A DNA stretch of 64,000 bases from Candidatus Thiodictyon syntrophicum (GCF_002813775.1 NZ_CP020371.1:248001-312000), one strand, 5' to 3'; positions 16,769-26,116 are shown, counted from the first letter of the stretch. Program-made: numbers and translations. Notes: generated from the sequence alone by a model not told the origin.

Positions 16769-18511
16769 ATGCGGTATAACGCCGTGTATGAACACGACGC
16801 TCCTGCACCACCGGCCAGTCGCGGCATGAGCCGGCGTAAGAACCCGCGCACCCCGCGGGTGTCGGTCCCCATCGCGCGACTCGATGCCATTGTCGAGCGC
16901 ACCCGTACCCAAGCGCTGCCGGTGGATGACCACGCCACCCTCAAGGCGGCGGTCGACACCTTGGCGCGCCTGACCGAGGAACTGGAGACCACGACCACCA
17001 CCCTGGAGCGGGTGCGTCGGCTGATTTTCGGACCCCGCACCGAGACCACGGACACGGTCCTGGGCAAGGACCAGCCAGCGCCGCGCGATGCCCCGGCGCC
17101 GCCGGCCGACGCCGACCCGGCGGCGCCGGGCGCCAGCGACGGCGATGCCACGCTGCCGCCCCACCAAAAGACACGCACTGGCCACGGCCGCAACGGGGCC
17201 GACAAGTATCCCCGCGCCCCGCGCATCCCGGTTGCCCACGCCACCTTGAAGCAGGGCGACCCCTGTCCCGAGCCCGGTTGCACCGGCCGGGTCTATGTCC
17301 AACGCCAGGAGCCCGCCGTCCTGGTGCGCGTCACCGGCGTGGCGCCCCTGCAGGCGCAGGTCTACACCCTGGAGCGGCTGCGCTGTGGGCTGTGCGGCAC
17401 GGTGTTTACGGCCGACCCCCCCGCGGGCGTGGGCGCGGCGAAATACGACGCGACCGCCGCCGCCATGATCGCCTTGCTGAAATACGGCTGCGGGCTGCCG
17501 TTTCATCGCATCCAACGCCTGGAGCAGGCGCTGGCCATCCCCCTGCCGGCCACTACCCAATGGGATGTGGTCGCGGCGGCCGCGCCGTGCCTCGCCCCCG
17601 CGGTGGAGGAGCTGGCCCAGCAGGCGGCGCAGGGCACGGTGCTCTATAACGACGACACCACCATGCGCATCCTGAAATTCACCGCCGAGGCGCGGGCCGA
17701 GGCGCTGCCCCCGGGAGCTAACGCCGAGCGCACCGGGGTGTTCACCAGCGGCGTCGTCGCCGAGACCGTCAATGGCCCGATCGCCCTGTTCAAAACCGGA
17801 CCTTGTCATGCCGGGGAGCACCTCGCCGAGGTCCTCAACCGGCGCCACGACCCCGTGCCCCCGATCCAGATGTCCGACGCCCTGGCGCGCAACACCCCGG
17901 GGGATCATCCCACGCAGGCCGCGTCCTGTATTCCCCATGGGCGCCGCAAGTTCGTCGAGGTCCATGACGCCTTTCCCGACGAGGTCGCCTTCGTGCTGGA
18001 AACCCTGCGTCCCGTGTTCCACACTGACCACCAGGCCCAGCACCAGGGACTCGACCCGCACGCGCGCTTACTCCTGCACCAACAGGAAAGCGGCCCGCGG
18101 ATGCAGGCGCTCCACGACTGGATGGCCACGCAGTTGGAGACGCACGCCGTGGAGCCCAACTCGGGGCTCGGTCAGGCGATCCGCTACATGCAGAATCATT
18201 GGCAAAAAATGACCCTGTTTCTGCGCGTACCCGGCGCCCCGCTGAGCAACAACATCTGCGAGCGGGCGCTCAAGAAGGCCATCCTGCATCGCAACAATTC
18301 GCTGTTTTATCGCACCTTGAACGGCGCCAAGGTCGGCGATCTGTTCATGAGTCTGATCCATACCGCGGAACTGCACCAAGTGGCGCCGTTTGATTACCTG
18401 GTCGCGCTGCAGCGCCATCCCGCCGCGGTGGCACTCGACCCGCCGGCCTGGATGCCCTGGAATTACACCACGGCGCTGGCGCGCCTGGCCGCCGAACCCG
18501 CGCCGGACTGA
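16769..18511 (+). CDS. tnpC: IS66 transposase TnpC
   Basis: The protein of about 580 residues has an N-terminal coiled-coil and linker, the zinc-binding segment with LRCGLCGTVFTADPP, and a DDE core with VLYNDDTTMRIL, CIPHGRRKFVEV and PGAPLSNNICERALKKAI. The start may be this ATG or the one 57 bp downstream (MSRRKNP). The frame is intact, so the element may be autonomous. Confidence 0.92.
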   Translation: MRYNAVYEHDAPAPPASRGMSRRKNPRTPRVSVPIARLDAIVERTRTQALPVDDHATLKAAVDTLARLTEELETTTTTLERVRRLIFGPRTETTDTVLGKDQPAPRDAPAPPADADPAAPGASDGDATLPPHQKTRTGHGRNGADKYPRAPRIPVAHATLKQGDPCPEPGCTGRVYVQRQEPAVLVRVTGVAPLQAQVYTLERLRCGLCGTVFTADPPAGVGAAKYDATAAAMIALLKYGCGLPFHRIQRLEQALAIPLPATTQWDVVAAAAPCLAPAVEELAQQAAQGTVLYNDDTTMRILKFTAEARAEALPPGANAERTGVFTSGVVAETVNGPIALFKTGPCHAGEHLAEVLNRRHDPVPPIQMSDALARNTPGDHPTQAASCIPHGRRKFVEVHDAFPDEVAFVLETLRPVFHTDHQAQHQGLDPHARLLLHQQESGPRMQALHDWMATQLETHAVEPNSGLGQAIRYMQNHWQKMTLFLRVPGAPLSNNICERALKKAILHRNNSLFYRTLNGAKVGDLFMSLIHTAELHQVAPFDYLVALQRHPAAVALDPPAWMPWNYTTALARLAAEPAPD

Positions 18512-19787
18512 TCCCGCGGCGGCCCCGTGCCGCCCGTGCGGGCCTCCTCCCCACACCGCCCAAGGTCCCGACCCGTCACCGCGCTGGGGCGTGGGCGCGC
18601 ACGGGCAGGCAGACGTCATCCCAGCTTGCTACTGGCGGCTCGCCCGCTCCGCCAACAGCGACAACGGCGGGCCTTGGGTTCGCCAATGACGCGGGGCTCC
18701 CACGCTACCGGAACCGCGCTCGGCATTCATGCAGCCTTGCCGGAAGGACACGAGCTTCTCGGCCGCGTCTTGGCAGGCCCGGTACCTACGGAAGCCGTAA
18801 GAGTTTGGATCTGCTGTCGTTTCGGCAATTGGCTCCAATGCTAACAGGTAAAGAGCCTGCATGGCCCTATCCTTCATCGTTGGAATCCCTAATGGACGCT
18901 TCTTTCCGTTTGCCTTCGGGATAAGCACCCTCCGCAGCGGTTGAGGCTTGTACCCCCGCCGCCGCAGTGACATGACCCCTCTGGCCTTTGATTCCGGGTT
19001 GCGCCATACAACCTTGTCAACACCCGGAGTCTTCTTTCCCTTGTTTGCGGTCACTCGTTTAACCGCGATGGCCTTACCCGCGAACGAATGGGTTAAGAGC
19101 CAGCTTAGGGCTTTCACCTTGTTCCAGCGCCCTTCCTTTACTGCCTTTGCAATACGCGCTTGCAGCCGACGTACCGTTTGGTGAGCTTTGACCCAATTGA
19201 TGTCGTGCCAGCCCACTTCGCAGTCGGGGGCTGCACCAATAGCAGATGCTATCGTCATTTGCTTTGCCCCGTTGTTTCGGTTCTACAAATTCTCTTGCAA
19301 TCCAAGACCAGTCGGAAGTCTGCCCTCTTTCGAGTGGAATAATGTTTCAACCCCTATCCAGGCGGTTACGGCCCGGCATTCGCTTTCTCCGACATCCTAT
19401 ACCCGCATGTCCAACAGCCTCTCTGATGATTGGCCTGCCCTTGCGGGCGAAGATACGGGTTTACCATGTTCCGCTTTGGTGACGACGAGAGTTTAGGTGC
19501 CAGCTTTCTCCCGGTGGATCGCCATCTTCGCTTGACAACCATTCAGTGCCAAGACCTGTCCACTTACCATTTTGGTCACTGCCTGTCAGCATCTTTGGCA
19601 GTTTCGAAATAACGGGATTTACCACTGATTCACATAGGTTCACCATACTCTCAAGCCTAGCCCCCTAACGCACGATGCTAGCGTCGTTGGTTCGCCCTCG
19701 CGGGTTCGCCTTCTCCCTTACGGGATGGGTTACATTGTCAGAGCAGCTTCACACGGATTCGTTACCGATTCCGCGTGTGCCCTTAGT

Positions 19788-21319
19788 TCTACTTTGTTAA
19801 CTTGAATTCTGGCCGCTTTTCAACTAGCCTGGCTAGGCTATCTTGTAACGCCGCTCGATATCGCTACGCCGTTGATCATGCCTGACCGCCATTTGTGCAA
19901 TACGCTTTTCAACCATAGCCTCATCCTGCGTTAGTAACGCGATAATCATCAGCCGAACGTCCCGGCAGCTTAATAAAGGGTATTCAAGTTTGTGCGTAAT
20001 ACGCTCTTTTACGATAAAGGAGAGTGAGAGCATGACAAGTGCCATATGATGGTGCCAGGCATTCCATTTCCTAACTTGATAATCAGACATCCCGATTTCG
20101 GATTTAGCCTCCTGAAAGGCACGCTCCACCCAATATCGTTGGGCTTGCATGTATGCTAGCCTTTCAATCGGTGTCTCCATGTAGTCAACGTTGCTTAGCG
20201 AGTATTTGATCTTATTGTCGGCCAGATTTCGGCTTATTACCAAGACTCGCTCTATTGCACGATCACCTTTGCCATCCCAGACCCACACTCTTTCCGCATG
20301 AATTGAGAGCGTCAACGGCCCCTTAACCGCATCGCGAACTGTAACGTTTCGCCATGCATGAGAACTTAGAGAAGTGCCATAGTTCTTCACCGTTATGGGA
20401 TCTATATCTGTTTGTGGCTTCGTCGGTTGGCGACCCGGCCCAGGCTTCTTCTCAGGAACTGAAATCGTTGGTTCAACGGTATAAATTAGCTGATTGCAAT
20501 GAACGTCGAAAACAAACGTTAAGCCCATGTTATCTATAGCATTACTTAATTCCCATCCATGTCCGTAGACGCCGTCTCCACCGACCCAGCCAAATTCCAC
20601 GCCTGCCGCCATATCTGCTGTCACCATATCGAGCGCCAGTTCCAGCTTGGTCTTGAAAGCACGCGCGTCAGGAGGTATGCCCGCTCTTTCACAACGCTCT
20701 GGATTGCTGGTCCATGACTCTGGTAGAAAGAGGCGACAGTTAACCAACGTGCTGTGACACTGCCAAACTAAGCTCGCGTAGACGCCAACCTGGCAGTTAT
20801 CCACTTTTCCGACCACCCCAGCATATTGTCTGGAAACACCCGCCGAATAGTTGCCTTTCTTTAGATGTGCGGATTCGTCAATAATATAACCGACGTCACG
20901 AGAGCGATAGTCGTGTTGGTCGGCATACAGATCAGATGTATTTTGGGCAACTAAGCGCATGACTCTCTCTGAAGACCAGGGGGAATCCGTGATAAAGTGT
21001 TGAAGCTGCTGATAGCTGTTATCCGGCATCTCGATCTCTTCGTTAAGGCGTTCGATGTTACGCTTACCAGACTCTGTTTTCAGAAGGCCGTTGATGTAAC
21101 CTCGACATAACTCATAACCATCGGAAGTTTTGGTCAGAAAGCATTCATGATAGCCTTCAAGATGATTTGATAGATGCTTTACTATCCTTTTCAAAGCATA
21201 GTCCGGTTGACCATAGTTTGTTTTATTCACCAGGCTTCTCTTACACGCTCCGAATATATTTTTACCGCTGCTAAAATTATATCAAATTCAATGGCCTATT
21301 GCAATTTAACAAAGTAGAA
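19788..21319 (-). mobile_element. IS701-type insertion sequence (1,532 bp)
   Basis: The ends are TTCTACTTTGTTAACTTG on the left and its near-perfect inverse on the right (17 of 18 bases). The flanking tetranucleotides are TTAG and CTAG, consistent with the 4-bp CTAG-like duplications of the IS701 group. The element is markedly more AT-rich than the window average, pointing to recent arrival from another genome. It splits the 5' RNA part of the group II intron. Confidence 0.85.
19833..21230 (-). CDS. IS701-family transposase
   Basis: The 465-residue DDE transposase shows YIIDESAHLKKGNYSAGVSR near residue 115, GVEFGWVGGDGVYGHG near 213 and VERAFQEAKSEIGMSDYQVR near 375, the DDE blocks of the IS701/IS4 superfamily. 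The frame is complete and is the only gene of its element. Codon use is far more AT-rich than the neighbours. Confidence 0.9.
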   Translation of the reverse strand: MNKTNYGQPDYALKRIVKHLSNHLEGYHECFLTKTSDGYELCRGYINGLLKTESGKRNIERLNEEIEMPDNSYQQLQHFITDSPWSSERVMRLVAQNTSDLYADQHDYRSRDVGYIIDESAHLKKGNYSAGVSRQYAGVVGKVDNCQVGVYASLVWQCHSTLVNCRLFLPESWTSNPERCERAGIPPDARAFKTKLELALDMVTADMAAGVEFGWVGGDGVYGHGWELSNAIDNMGLTFVFDVHCNQLIYTVEPTISVPEKKPGPGRQPTKPQTDIDPITVKNYGTSLSSHAWRNVTVRDAVKGPLTLSIHAERVWVWDGKGDRAIERVLVISRNLADNKIKYSLSNVDYMETPIERLAYMQAQRYWVERAFQEAKSEIGMSDYQVRKWNAWHHHMALVMLSLSFIVKERITHKLEYPLLSCRDVRLMIIALLTQDEAMVEKRIAQMAVRHDQRRSDIERRYKIA

Positions 21320-21342
21320 CTAGGGGAACTCCGTTGGAACAA

Positions 21343-21792
21343 TCACACAACAAAGCGACTTTCATGTCGCACAAACGGGATGTCGTCATCGTAGAACGGC
21401 GCCGGCTCCGACTCAACTGGGGGCACCGGGTCCCGCGCCGGTTCGCCGTGACCCTGCGAGCGTGCGCCGCCGGTCGGCTTGGCGGACGTTGTCACCACCA
21501 GCGAGTCGCACAGCATGGCCCAGGACTCGCGCGGCTCGCCGTCCACGGGGGTATAAACGCCGCGCGTCATGCGCCCCAGGGCGGCGACCATTTGTCCCTT
21601 CTGCGCCCGCTGCAAGGTCTGCGCGGCGGCACCAAACGCGAGGAGACCCACCCATAGGGTTTCCGGCGCCGCCGCATCCCGGGGCGTGACATCGACGGCG
21701 ACCTGGACCGTGGTCATGTCCTTACCGCTCTTGGTGGTGCGGGCCACGGGATCGCCACCCAGGCGACCGTACAAATTGGCGATCAGGCTCAT
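21343..21792 (-). CDS. ssb: Single-stranded DNA-binding protein with intron-disrupted C-terminus
   Basis: This 149-residue OB-fold protein (MSLIANLYGRLGGDPVART, TVQVAVDVTPRD, LWVGLLAFG) is of the type carried by conjugative elements. The disordered tail ends in the acidic tip DDDIPF, which in SSB normally is the very C-terminus and binds partner proteins. Here the frame continues for nine residues (VRHESRFVV) before a stop. Those nine codons are the first bases of the group II intron, so the intron entered right before the stop codon. With the intron unable to splice, the tip would be masked. The gene is oriented opposite to the traF operon. Confidence 0.9.
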   Translation of the reverse strand: MSLIANLYGRLGGDPVARTTKSGKDMTTVQVAVDVTPRDAAAPETLWVGLLAFGAAAQTLQRAQKGQMVAALGRMTRGVYTPVDGEPRESWAMLCDSLVVTTSAKPTGGARSQGHGEPARDPVPPVESEPAPFYDDDIPFVRHESRFVV

Positions 21793-21989
21793 GGGGTGGG
21801 CTCCTTGGTTGACGGCGCTCTTTGGTGATTCGTGCCCAGCCCCTTGAAACTGGGGGCGCGGCAGTGGGATCTGAACAGTGAGAACGAGGCCCTGGCGCCG
21901 CTCGCGCCGGGCGAGACCTCCTCGCGCGGTATTCAGCCACGGTTGAGGGTCGACGGTGGAGCAGCGTCAGGAACCTTGCGGCCGGGTGC

Positions 21990-22690
21990 CGGGCTCCAGG
22001 ACCGCGTGACGGCCGCGCCGCCTGTGAGGACCTGACCAGGCGTTGCCGGTATCGCCGGCGGACCGCTCCCGCGAGCGCGCCCGCGGCCACCGACCTGCAG
22101 GAACATGGGGCCTGACCTGACCCTCCTTGCCGCCCGCTCCGGCGCGGTGGACCCGGCGTTGGTTGGACAGGGCGGGCGGCGATTTGGTCCTCACCCGGCG
22201 CGGCGTGACCATGACCGGCAGGTGATAGACCAGGTCGCGCATCACCTCGAAGGCGGCGGAACCTGGGCCGACGATGATGCCGGCGCGAATCCCGGTCACC
22301 GGTACCCGCCCCCGGCGCAGCACCTCGCCGGTCTCCCGGCGGGAGACGATGTGCTCGGAATCTGCGTCTTTGGGGACCAGGCCGCCCAGGTAGCAGACCC
22401 GCTCCACGCCGGTCCTCGCCGCCGCGGCAGCGAAACGGGCCGCGGCCCGCAGGTCCAATTGGCCGGAGTTGCGGCCTGCGTCCATGGAGTGGACCAGCTA
22501 GTCGGCGATTCCGACGCCCTCCAAGGCGACGGGAAGGTTCTCGGGGTTCAGGGCGTCCGCCACCACCACCGCACCGCGCCAGCCCCGCGCCTCCAGCACC
22601 CGGGGCTGGCGGGAGGAGACGCGCACCGGCACCCCCGCCGCGAGGAGCCTGGGGACAAGATGGGTGCCAAGGTAGCCGCGACCGGGACCG
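21990..22690 (-). pseudogene. NAD(P)-binding SDR/NmrA-type gene remnant
   Basis: Reading leftward, the frame shows a Rossmann start VGPGRGYLGTHLVPRLLAAG, then VADALNPENLPVALEGVGIA. A stop codon TAG at 22498-22500 replaces an expected tyrosine-like codon. The frame resumes with LVHSMDAGRNSGQLDLRAAA, ERVCYLGGLVP and MRDLVYHLPVMVTPRRVRT before similarity fades. The beginning overlaps the 3' end of the sulfatase gene in another frame, so that end is probably a deletion joint. The family is extended SDRs of the DUF2867-associated type. Confidence 0.7.
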
Positions 22691-24350
22691 ACCGGCCTGA
22701 GTCGAAGGCGCGCAACAGCATTCCCGTCAACTCCGGCAGGCCGCCCAGCGCCGGCCGCCGCGGTGTGAGTTCGGGGGTGAAGCCCTGCGCGACCAGGGCG
22801 TCGCGCACTGCCGTGCGCCCCGTGATCAGGTGCACCGGGACCTCCCAGGTTGCACCCTCGCCGCTCACCGCGGCCGCCGGCTGATGGTCCCCCAGCACCA
22901 GCAGCACCAAGTCCAGGTCGGGCCTCAGTCGCAGCCAGCCCGCCAGCACCTTGAACAGGTAAGCGAGCGAATCCGCATAAGCCGGACCGAGGTCGGTGAG
23001 GTCGGGCCGTTGCGCAAGGGCCGCGGTGATCTGCGCGGGCTCAAAGGGATTTGCTGTCAGCATGCGCCCCCAGTCCGGCTGGTAGGGCGGGGTAGGACTG
23101 AAGGGGATGTGGGAGTTGATGGTGGGAAAGACCGCAAGGCGGGGCCGGCCGTCCGCGCTGGTCAGGTCGGCATCCAGTCGGGCCAGGGCGAACTGGTCCG
23201 GGATGCGCCACCAACCCAGGGCCGGACCCCGATAGTCCAGGGCCGCTGCACCCAGGATCGTCGCGTATCCATAGAAGGCCCCCTCGGGCCAGGCCTGGCG
23301 CAGCCCCGGCATGACCGCCAGGGTGCGGTAGCCGGCTTGGGCGAAGCGGTGGACCAGCGTTTCCCTCCGCTGGGTCAGCAGCAGATCGTAGTCGGCGCCC
23401 TCGGCCACCTCCACACCGGAGAGGAGGCTGGCGTGGGCGAGCCAGGAACTGCCCCCGAAGGTCGGGGAGCGGACGAAGGCCGAGACCGCCCCGCGCCCCG
23501 TCTGCGCCACCGCGCCCGCCAGGTCGGCCCGGCTGGCGGCAAGGGCCCGGGCGAGGCGCGGCTGATCGTAGGTCACCGCGCCGTAGGACTCGGCAAACAC
23601 CATCACGACATGGGCGCCCTGCACCTGCGCCAGGTCCGACTGCATTGGCGGACTCGGCGGCAGCGCGCGCGGCCCCGTCCCCAGGGCCTTGAGCACGAAG
23701 GCGGCCTGCTGGGCATAGGTCTTGGTCACCGGGAGCGAGAAGGCGTACTCCCAATCCACGCGCGGGCTCAGCACCCCGGCCAAGTAGGCGGCGGCCACGG
23801 CACCGCAGAGCACCGTCAGGACCCGGCGCGGGGCGGGCTGGCCGACCGCAGCGCCGACCTGCCGCAGGGCCCAGCGCAACAGCGCATAGACGATCCCCAA
23901 CAGGAGCGCCAGACCAAGCGCGCCGCCGAGCACCAGGGGCACGGGCGCCGCCTCGATCAGCATGGCCGCCACCCCGGGCAGGTGCCGGGCATCCCAGAAG
24001 AGATTGATGGGGCGGCCGTAAAGGGCCGGGGCGGTGACCGCGGCGTAGCGCCCGACCGCCAGCAGGGTGAGGAGCACGGCGAGCCCGGCCAGCAGGCGCC
24101 GGGAGGGCGGGCCCCAGACCCGTGCACCCAGTGCAAGCGCCAGCACCAACAGGGCGATCTCCGCGGACAACTCGCGGCGGACTTCCACCCAGGGAGTCGG
24201 CCAGTGGTTCTGGAAGCTCAAGGCGGTGTTGAGCAGCACGAGCGCGGCAACCAGGGCCAGCCAGCGCCATATGGCCGGCCGCCGCGGTTGGGAACCGGCC
24301 TGCGCGCTACCGCGATCCGGCATCGATCGCTGCCCCACGCTCGTGCGCAT
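22548..24350 (-). CDS. Membrane-anchored sulfatase/phosphoglycerol-transferase-like protein
   Basis: This 600-residue protein has several N-terminal membrane segments (about 27-45, 62-80, 86-110, 130-160, 175-195) and a C-terminal alkaline-phosphatase-superfamily domain facing the periplasm. Visible blocks are VVMVFAESYGAVTYDQP, SAFVRSPTFGGSSWLAHASL, the histidine loop FPTINSHIPFSP and LVLLVLGDHQPAA, as in LtaS/MdoB-type enzymes that move phosphoglycerol-like groups. The usual nucleophile Thr may be the Ser/Thr of SPTFGGSSW. The last 50 residues after LLRAFDSG are out of family and overlap the SDR remnant, so the natural stop was lost. It is the last large gene of the leftward operon. Confidence 0.75.
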   Translation of the reverse strand: MRTSVGQRSMPDRGSAQAGSQPRRPAIWRWLALVAALVLLNTALSFQNHWPTPWVEVRRELSAEIALLVLALALGARVWGPPSRRLLAGLAVLLTLLAVGRYAAVTAPALYGRPINLFWDARHLPGVAAMLIEAAPVPLVLGGALGLALLLGIVYALLRWALRQVGAAVGQPAPRRVLTVLCGAVAAAYLAGVLSPRVDWEYAFSLPVTKTYAQQAAFVLKALGTGPRALPPSPPMQSDLAQVQGAHVVMVFAESYGAVTYDQPRLARALAASRADLAGAVAQTGRGAVSAFVRSPTFGGSSWLAHASLLSGVEVAEGADYDLLLTQRRETLVHRFAQAGYRTLAVMPGLRQAWPEGAFYGYATILGAAALDYRGPALGWWRIPDQFALARLDADLTSADGRPRLAVFPTINSHIPFSPTPPYQPDWGRMLTANPFEPAQITAALAQRPDLTDLGPAYADSLAYLFKVLAGWLRLRPDLDLVLLVLGDHQPAAAVSGEGATWEVPVHLITGRTAVRDALVAQGFTPELTPRRPALGGLPELTGMLLRAFDSGRSVPVAATLAPILSPGSSRRGCRCASPPASPGCWRRGAGAVRWWWRTP

Positions 24351-24407
24351 CGCCCACCCCGCCTGGGTCCCGGCCGCGCTGGTGCATTTGCGGTGTGTCC
24401 CGCGGGG

Positions 24408-25145
24408 TCATGGCGTGCCTCCGGTGGGCGGGTCCAGGCCAGCCTGCCGGGCGAGCCGGAGGGTGTCGACGGCGAACGAGTAACAGAGCAACGCCAACCC
24501 GACGGCCGCCACCGCCGCACTCCAAACCGGGGGGAGGAGCGGTGCCAGGGCCAGGGTGAGCGTCAGCACCTGAACAACGCAGATCGCCTGCCGCCGCCGA
24601 CTGGGGGGCAAGGGATGCCGCAGCATGGGCCACCGGTAACCCGCCGCCACGAACAGGTAGCGCAGCAACCCCGCGGCCAGCACCCAGGGCCCGGCCTTGC
24701 CCAGTGACCACACGAGGATCGCCAGCACCGCCACCAGCAAGGCGTCCACCTCCATGTCGAAGCGTGCGCCGAAGGGGCTCGCCCAACCCCAGCGCCGCGC
24801 CAGGTGTCCGTCCAACCCGTCGAGTCCCGCGGCTGCCAGGGCCAGCAGCAGGGCCGTCCAGGCCACCGCCGCAGTTCCGACCTCCCCCACCAGGCCAGCC
24901 AGCAGGGCCGTGAGGACGGCGCGCACCAGGGTCACCTGATTGGCCGGGCCGCAGCGCACCTGCGGCCGGTGCAGGGGCAGGAAGGCGGCCATGATGGCCA
25001 GGACCAGCCCGAAAGCCGCGAGCGACTTGATGAGGAAGGCGTCGCCAAGGCCGAGCGCGGTGTCCAGACCCGACCCGAGCGCGATGAGCAGCAACAGCCC
25101 GGCGAGGCCGTTGCGCACGGCGCTGCCAGTGAGCCCCGCGCTCAA
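24408..25145 (-). CDS. CDP-alcohol phosphatidyltransferase family protein
   Basis: A polytopic membrane protein of about 245 residues with the full CDP-alcohol phosphotransferase signature, D-G-x2-A-R-x8-G-x3-D-x3-D, in LDGHLARRWGWASPFGARFD followed by MEVD. This motif binds CDP and two metal ions. The substrate alcohol cannot be read from sequence. A TTG start overlapping the RibD-like stop (TTGA) is proposed, since no ATG lies near and the first membrane segment starts soon after. Its place between a reductase and an LtaS-like enzyme suggests assembly of a polar lipid or lipid-linked product. Confidence 0.75.
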   Translation of the reverse strand: MSAGLTGSAVRNGLAGLLLLIALGSGLDTALGLGDAFLIKSLAAFGLVLAIMAAFLPLHRPQVRCGPANQVTLVRAVLTALLAGLVGEVGTAAVAWTALLLALAAAGLDGLDGHLARRWGWASPFGARFDMEVDALLVAVLAILVWSLGKAGPWVLAAGLLRYLFVAAGYRWPMLRHPLPPSRRRQAICVVQVLTLTLALAPLLPPVWSAAVAAVGLALLCYSFAVDTLRLARQAGLDPPTGGTP

Positions 25146-26116
25146 CGAACCCGAGTGATCGGGGCCTCGCAGTCCCACTCGCCCTCCCGCCTGATCCGCC
25201 GTGGCTCGCAATCGAACAGGATGTCCTCCCCCATGCGGAAGATGCGGCAAGGGGGGCGCATACAATCACCCAGGGACCTCGTGGCGGGGAGGGTGACCCC
25301 GCGGCGCCCCTCGCCGATGAACAGCGGTGCCACCGTGACCTGTAACCGATCCAGGAGTCCGGCACGCAGGAAGGCGGAGACGGCGATCCCGCCCCCCTCG
25401 ATGAAGACCCGGCGCAGCCCGCGCCGATGCAGTTGTGCCAACAGGGGGCGAAGCTCCAGGCGCCCGTCCAGCACTGGAGCCCCGATCACATCGGCCTGGC
25501 CGTGACGGCCGGACCCGGTCAGTGCGTCTTCACAGACCACCAGGGTCGGTGCAGCGCCGTCGCTGAAGACCCGCCGGTCCACGCCAAGCCGACGGCTGGG
25601 GTCAAGCACCACGCGCACCGGGCTATCGCCGGGGACCAGCCGGGTGGTCAGCCGCGGGTCGTCGGCAGCGACGGTTTCTGCCCCGACCAGGACCGCGTCG
25701 CACAGGGCCCGCATGCGGTGCAGATGCAGGATGTTCGCGGGGCCGGTGACGAAGCAGGAATCGCCCCGGCTGGTGGCGATATAGCCGTCCAGGCTCTGCC
25801 CCAGGTGACCAACCGTCAGGGTTGGATGGGTCTCCTGCGGCAGGATCGGCAGATAGAGATCCAGCAGGTCCCGGATCCCGGCCGGGCACCCCGGTGCCGC
25901 GGCCCAGCCGTCGCTGGGGCACCAGCGCAAGAGCGCATCGCGGCTGTCCAGCTCCACCGTCCGCAGCCCCGCCGCGGCGGCGGTGAAGGCGGTCGTCCGG
26001 GGCGGCAGGGGACCTGAGCGCGCCAGGCGGGAGGCGGCCAGGATGGCCGACCAGGCGACCGTTTCACCCCGCGGATGCGCGGGCTGGGGTAAGGGGGCAA
26101 GGCGGGCTGGCTGCAT
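25142..26116 (-). CDS. RibD C-terminal-type (dihydrofolate-reductase-like) reductase
   Basis: The protein has about 324 residues. From residue 100 onward it is a RibD_C reductase, with TVGHLGQSLDGYIATSRGD, VGAETVAADDPRLTTRLV and RVFIEGGGIAVSAFL, the NADPH-binding and substrate-loop blocks of riboflavin-pathway pyrimidine reductases. The first 100 residues are a separate poorly recognised part with no deaminase zinc motif, so it is not a full RibD. Within this operon, with a PTPS-like enzyme, reduction of a pterin- or pyrimidine-like intermediate is the natural guess. The start is the ATG of MQPARLAPL. The gene overlaps the CDP-alcohol gene by 4 bp. Confidence 0.8.
   Translation of the reverse strand: MQPARLAPLPQPAHPRGETVAWSAILAASRLARSGPLPPRTTAFTAAAAGLRTVELDSRDALLRWCPSDGWAAAPGCPAGIRDLLDLYLPILPQETHPTLTVGHLGQSLDGYIATSRGDSCFVTGPANILHLHRMRALCDAVLVGAETVAADDPRLTTRLVPGDSPVRVVLDPSRRLGVDRRVFSDGAAPTLVVCEDALTGSGRHGQADVIGAPVLDGRLELRPLLAQLHRRGLRRVFIEGGGIAVSAFLRAGLLDRLQVTVAPLFIGEGRRGVTLPATRSLGDCMRPPCRIFRMGEDILFDCEPRRIRREGEWDCEAPITRVR

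Larger units (their letters stand above)
15915..18751 (+). mobile_element. Complete IS66-family element (2,837 bp)
   Basis: The element begins GTGTCCTTCCGGTAAGGCTG and ends with the inverse counterpart ...CCTTGCCGGAAGGACAC. The terminal inverted repeats extend inwards, with gaps, for about 60 bp and include the block CCGGTAGCGT(A/G)GGAGCCCCG. Perfect 8-bp direct repeats GAGCTTCT lie outside both ends. Inside are the three usual genes tnpA, tnpB and tnpC in the same direction. It is inserted into the reverse-transcriptase gene of the group II intron. Confidence 0.93.
15846..19258 (-). pseudogene. ltrA: Group II intron reverse transcriptase/maturase, split by IS66 and cut by ISKra4
   Basis: From 19258 down to 18752 the frame encodes the N-terminal RT-0 to RT-2 region: [52 protein letters not shown], then [18 protein letters not shown]. 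The IS66 element then interrupts it. Removing 15915-18751 and one copy of the 8-bp duplication joins EKL in frame to HINLSRKGSAKWVLDADIAG at 15906-15846. The last block is the RT domain carrying the first catalytic aspartates. The frame then stops at the ISKra4 end. About 210 of roughly 500-600 expected residues remain, and the maturase and endonuclease parts are absent. Confidence 0.9.
19259..21372 (-). ncRNA. Group II intron 5' RNA domains (interrupted by IS701)
   Basis: On the minus strand the intron begins GTGCGACATGAAAGTCGC, matching the 5' consensus GUGYG, directly after the DDDIPF codons of ssb. The first 53 nt are separated by IS701 from the remaining 529 nt of 5' structured RNA before the reverse-transcriptase ORF. 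The region has lower GC than its surroundings and no coding frame. Domains V and VI, which must lie after the ORF, are not present in the window because the ORF itself is cut. The intron is therefore probably dead. Assignment rests on the 5' consensus, the ORF and the exon boundary; folding would confirm it. Confidence 0.75.

Noticed and set aside
15955-18711. The inner 20-bp inverted repeats as the true IS66 ends
   Set aside because: The inverted similarity continues outward, and exact 8-bp direct repeats appear only with ends at 15915 and 18751.
22830-24707. A 625-codon open frame opposite the sulfatase-like gene
   Set aside because: It has repeated Arg/Gly/Gln-rich text and no motif; the opposite strand shows membrane helices and sulfatase blocks.
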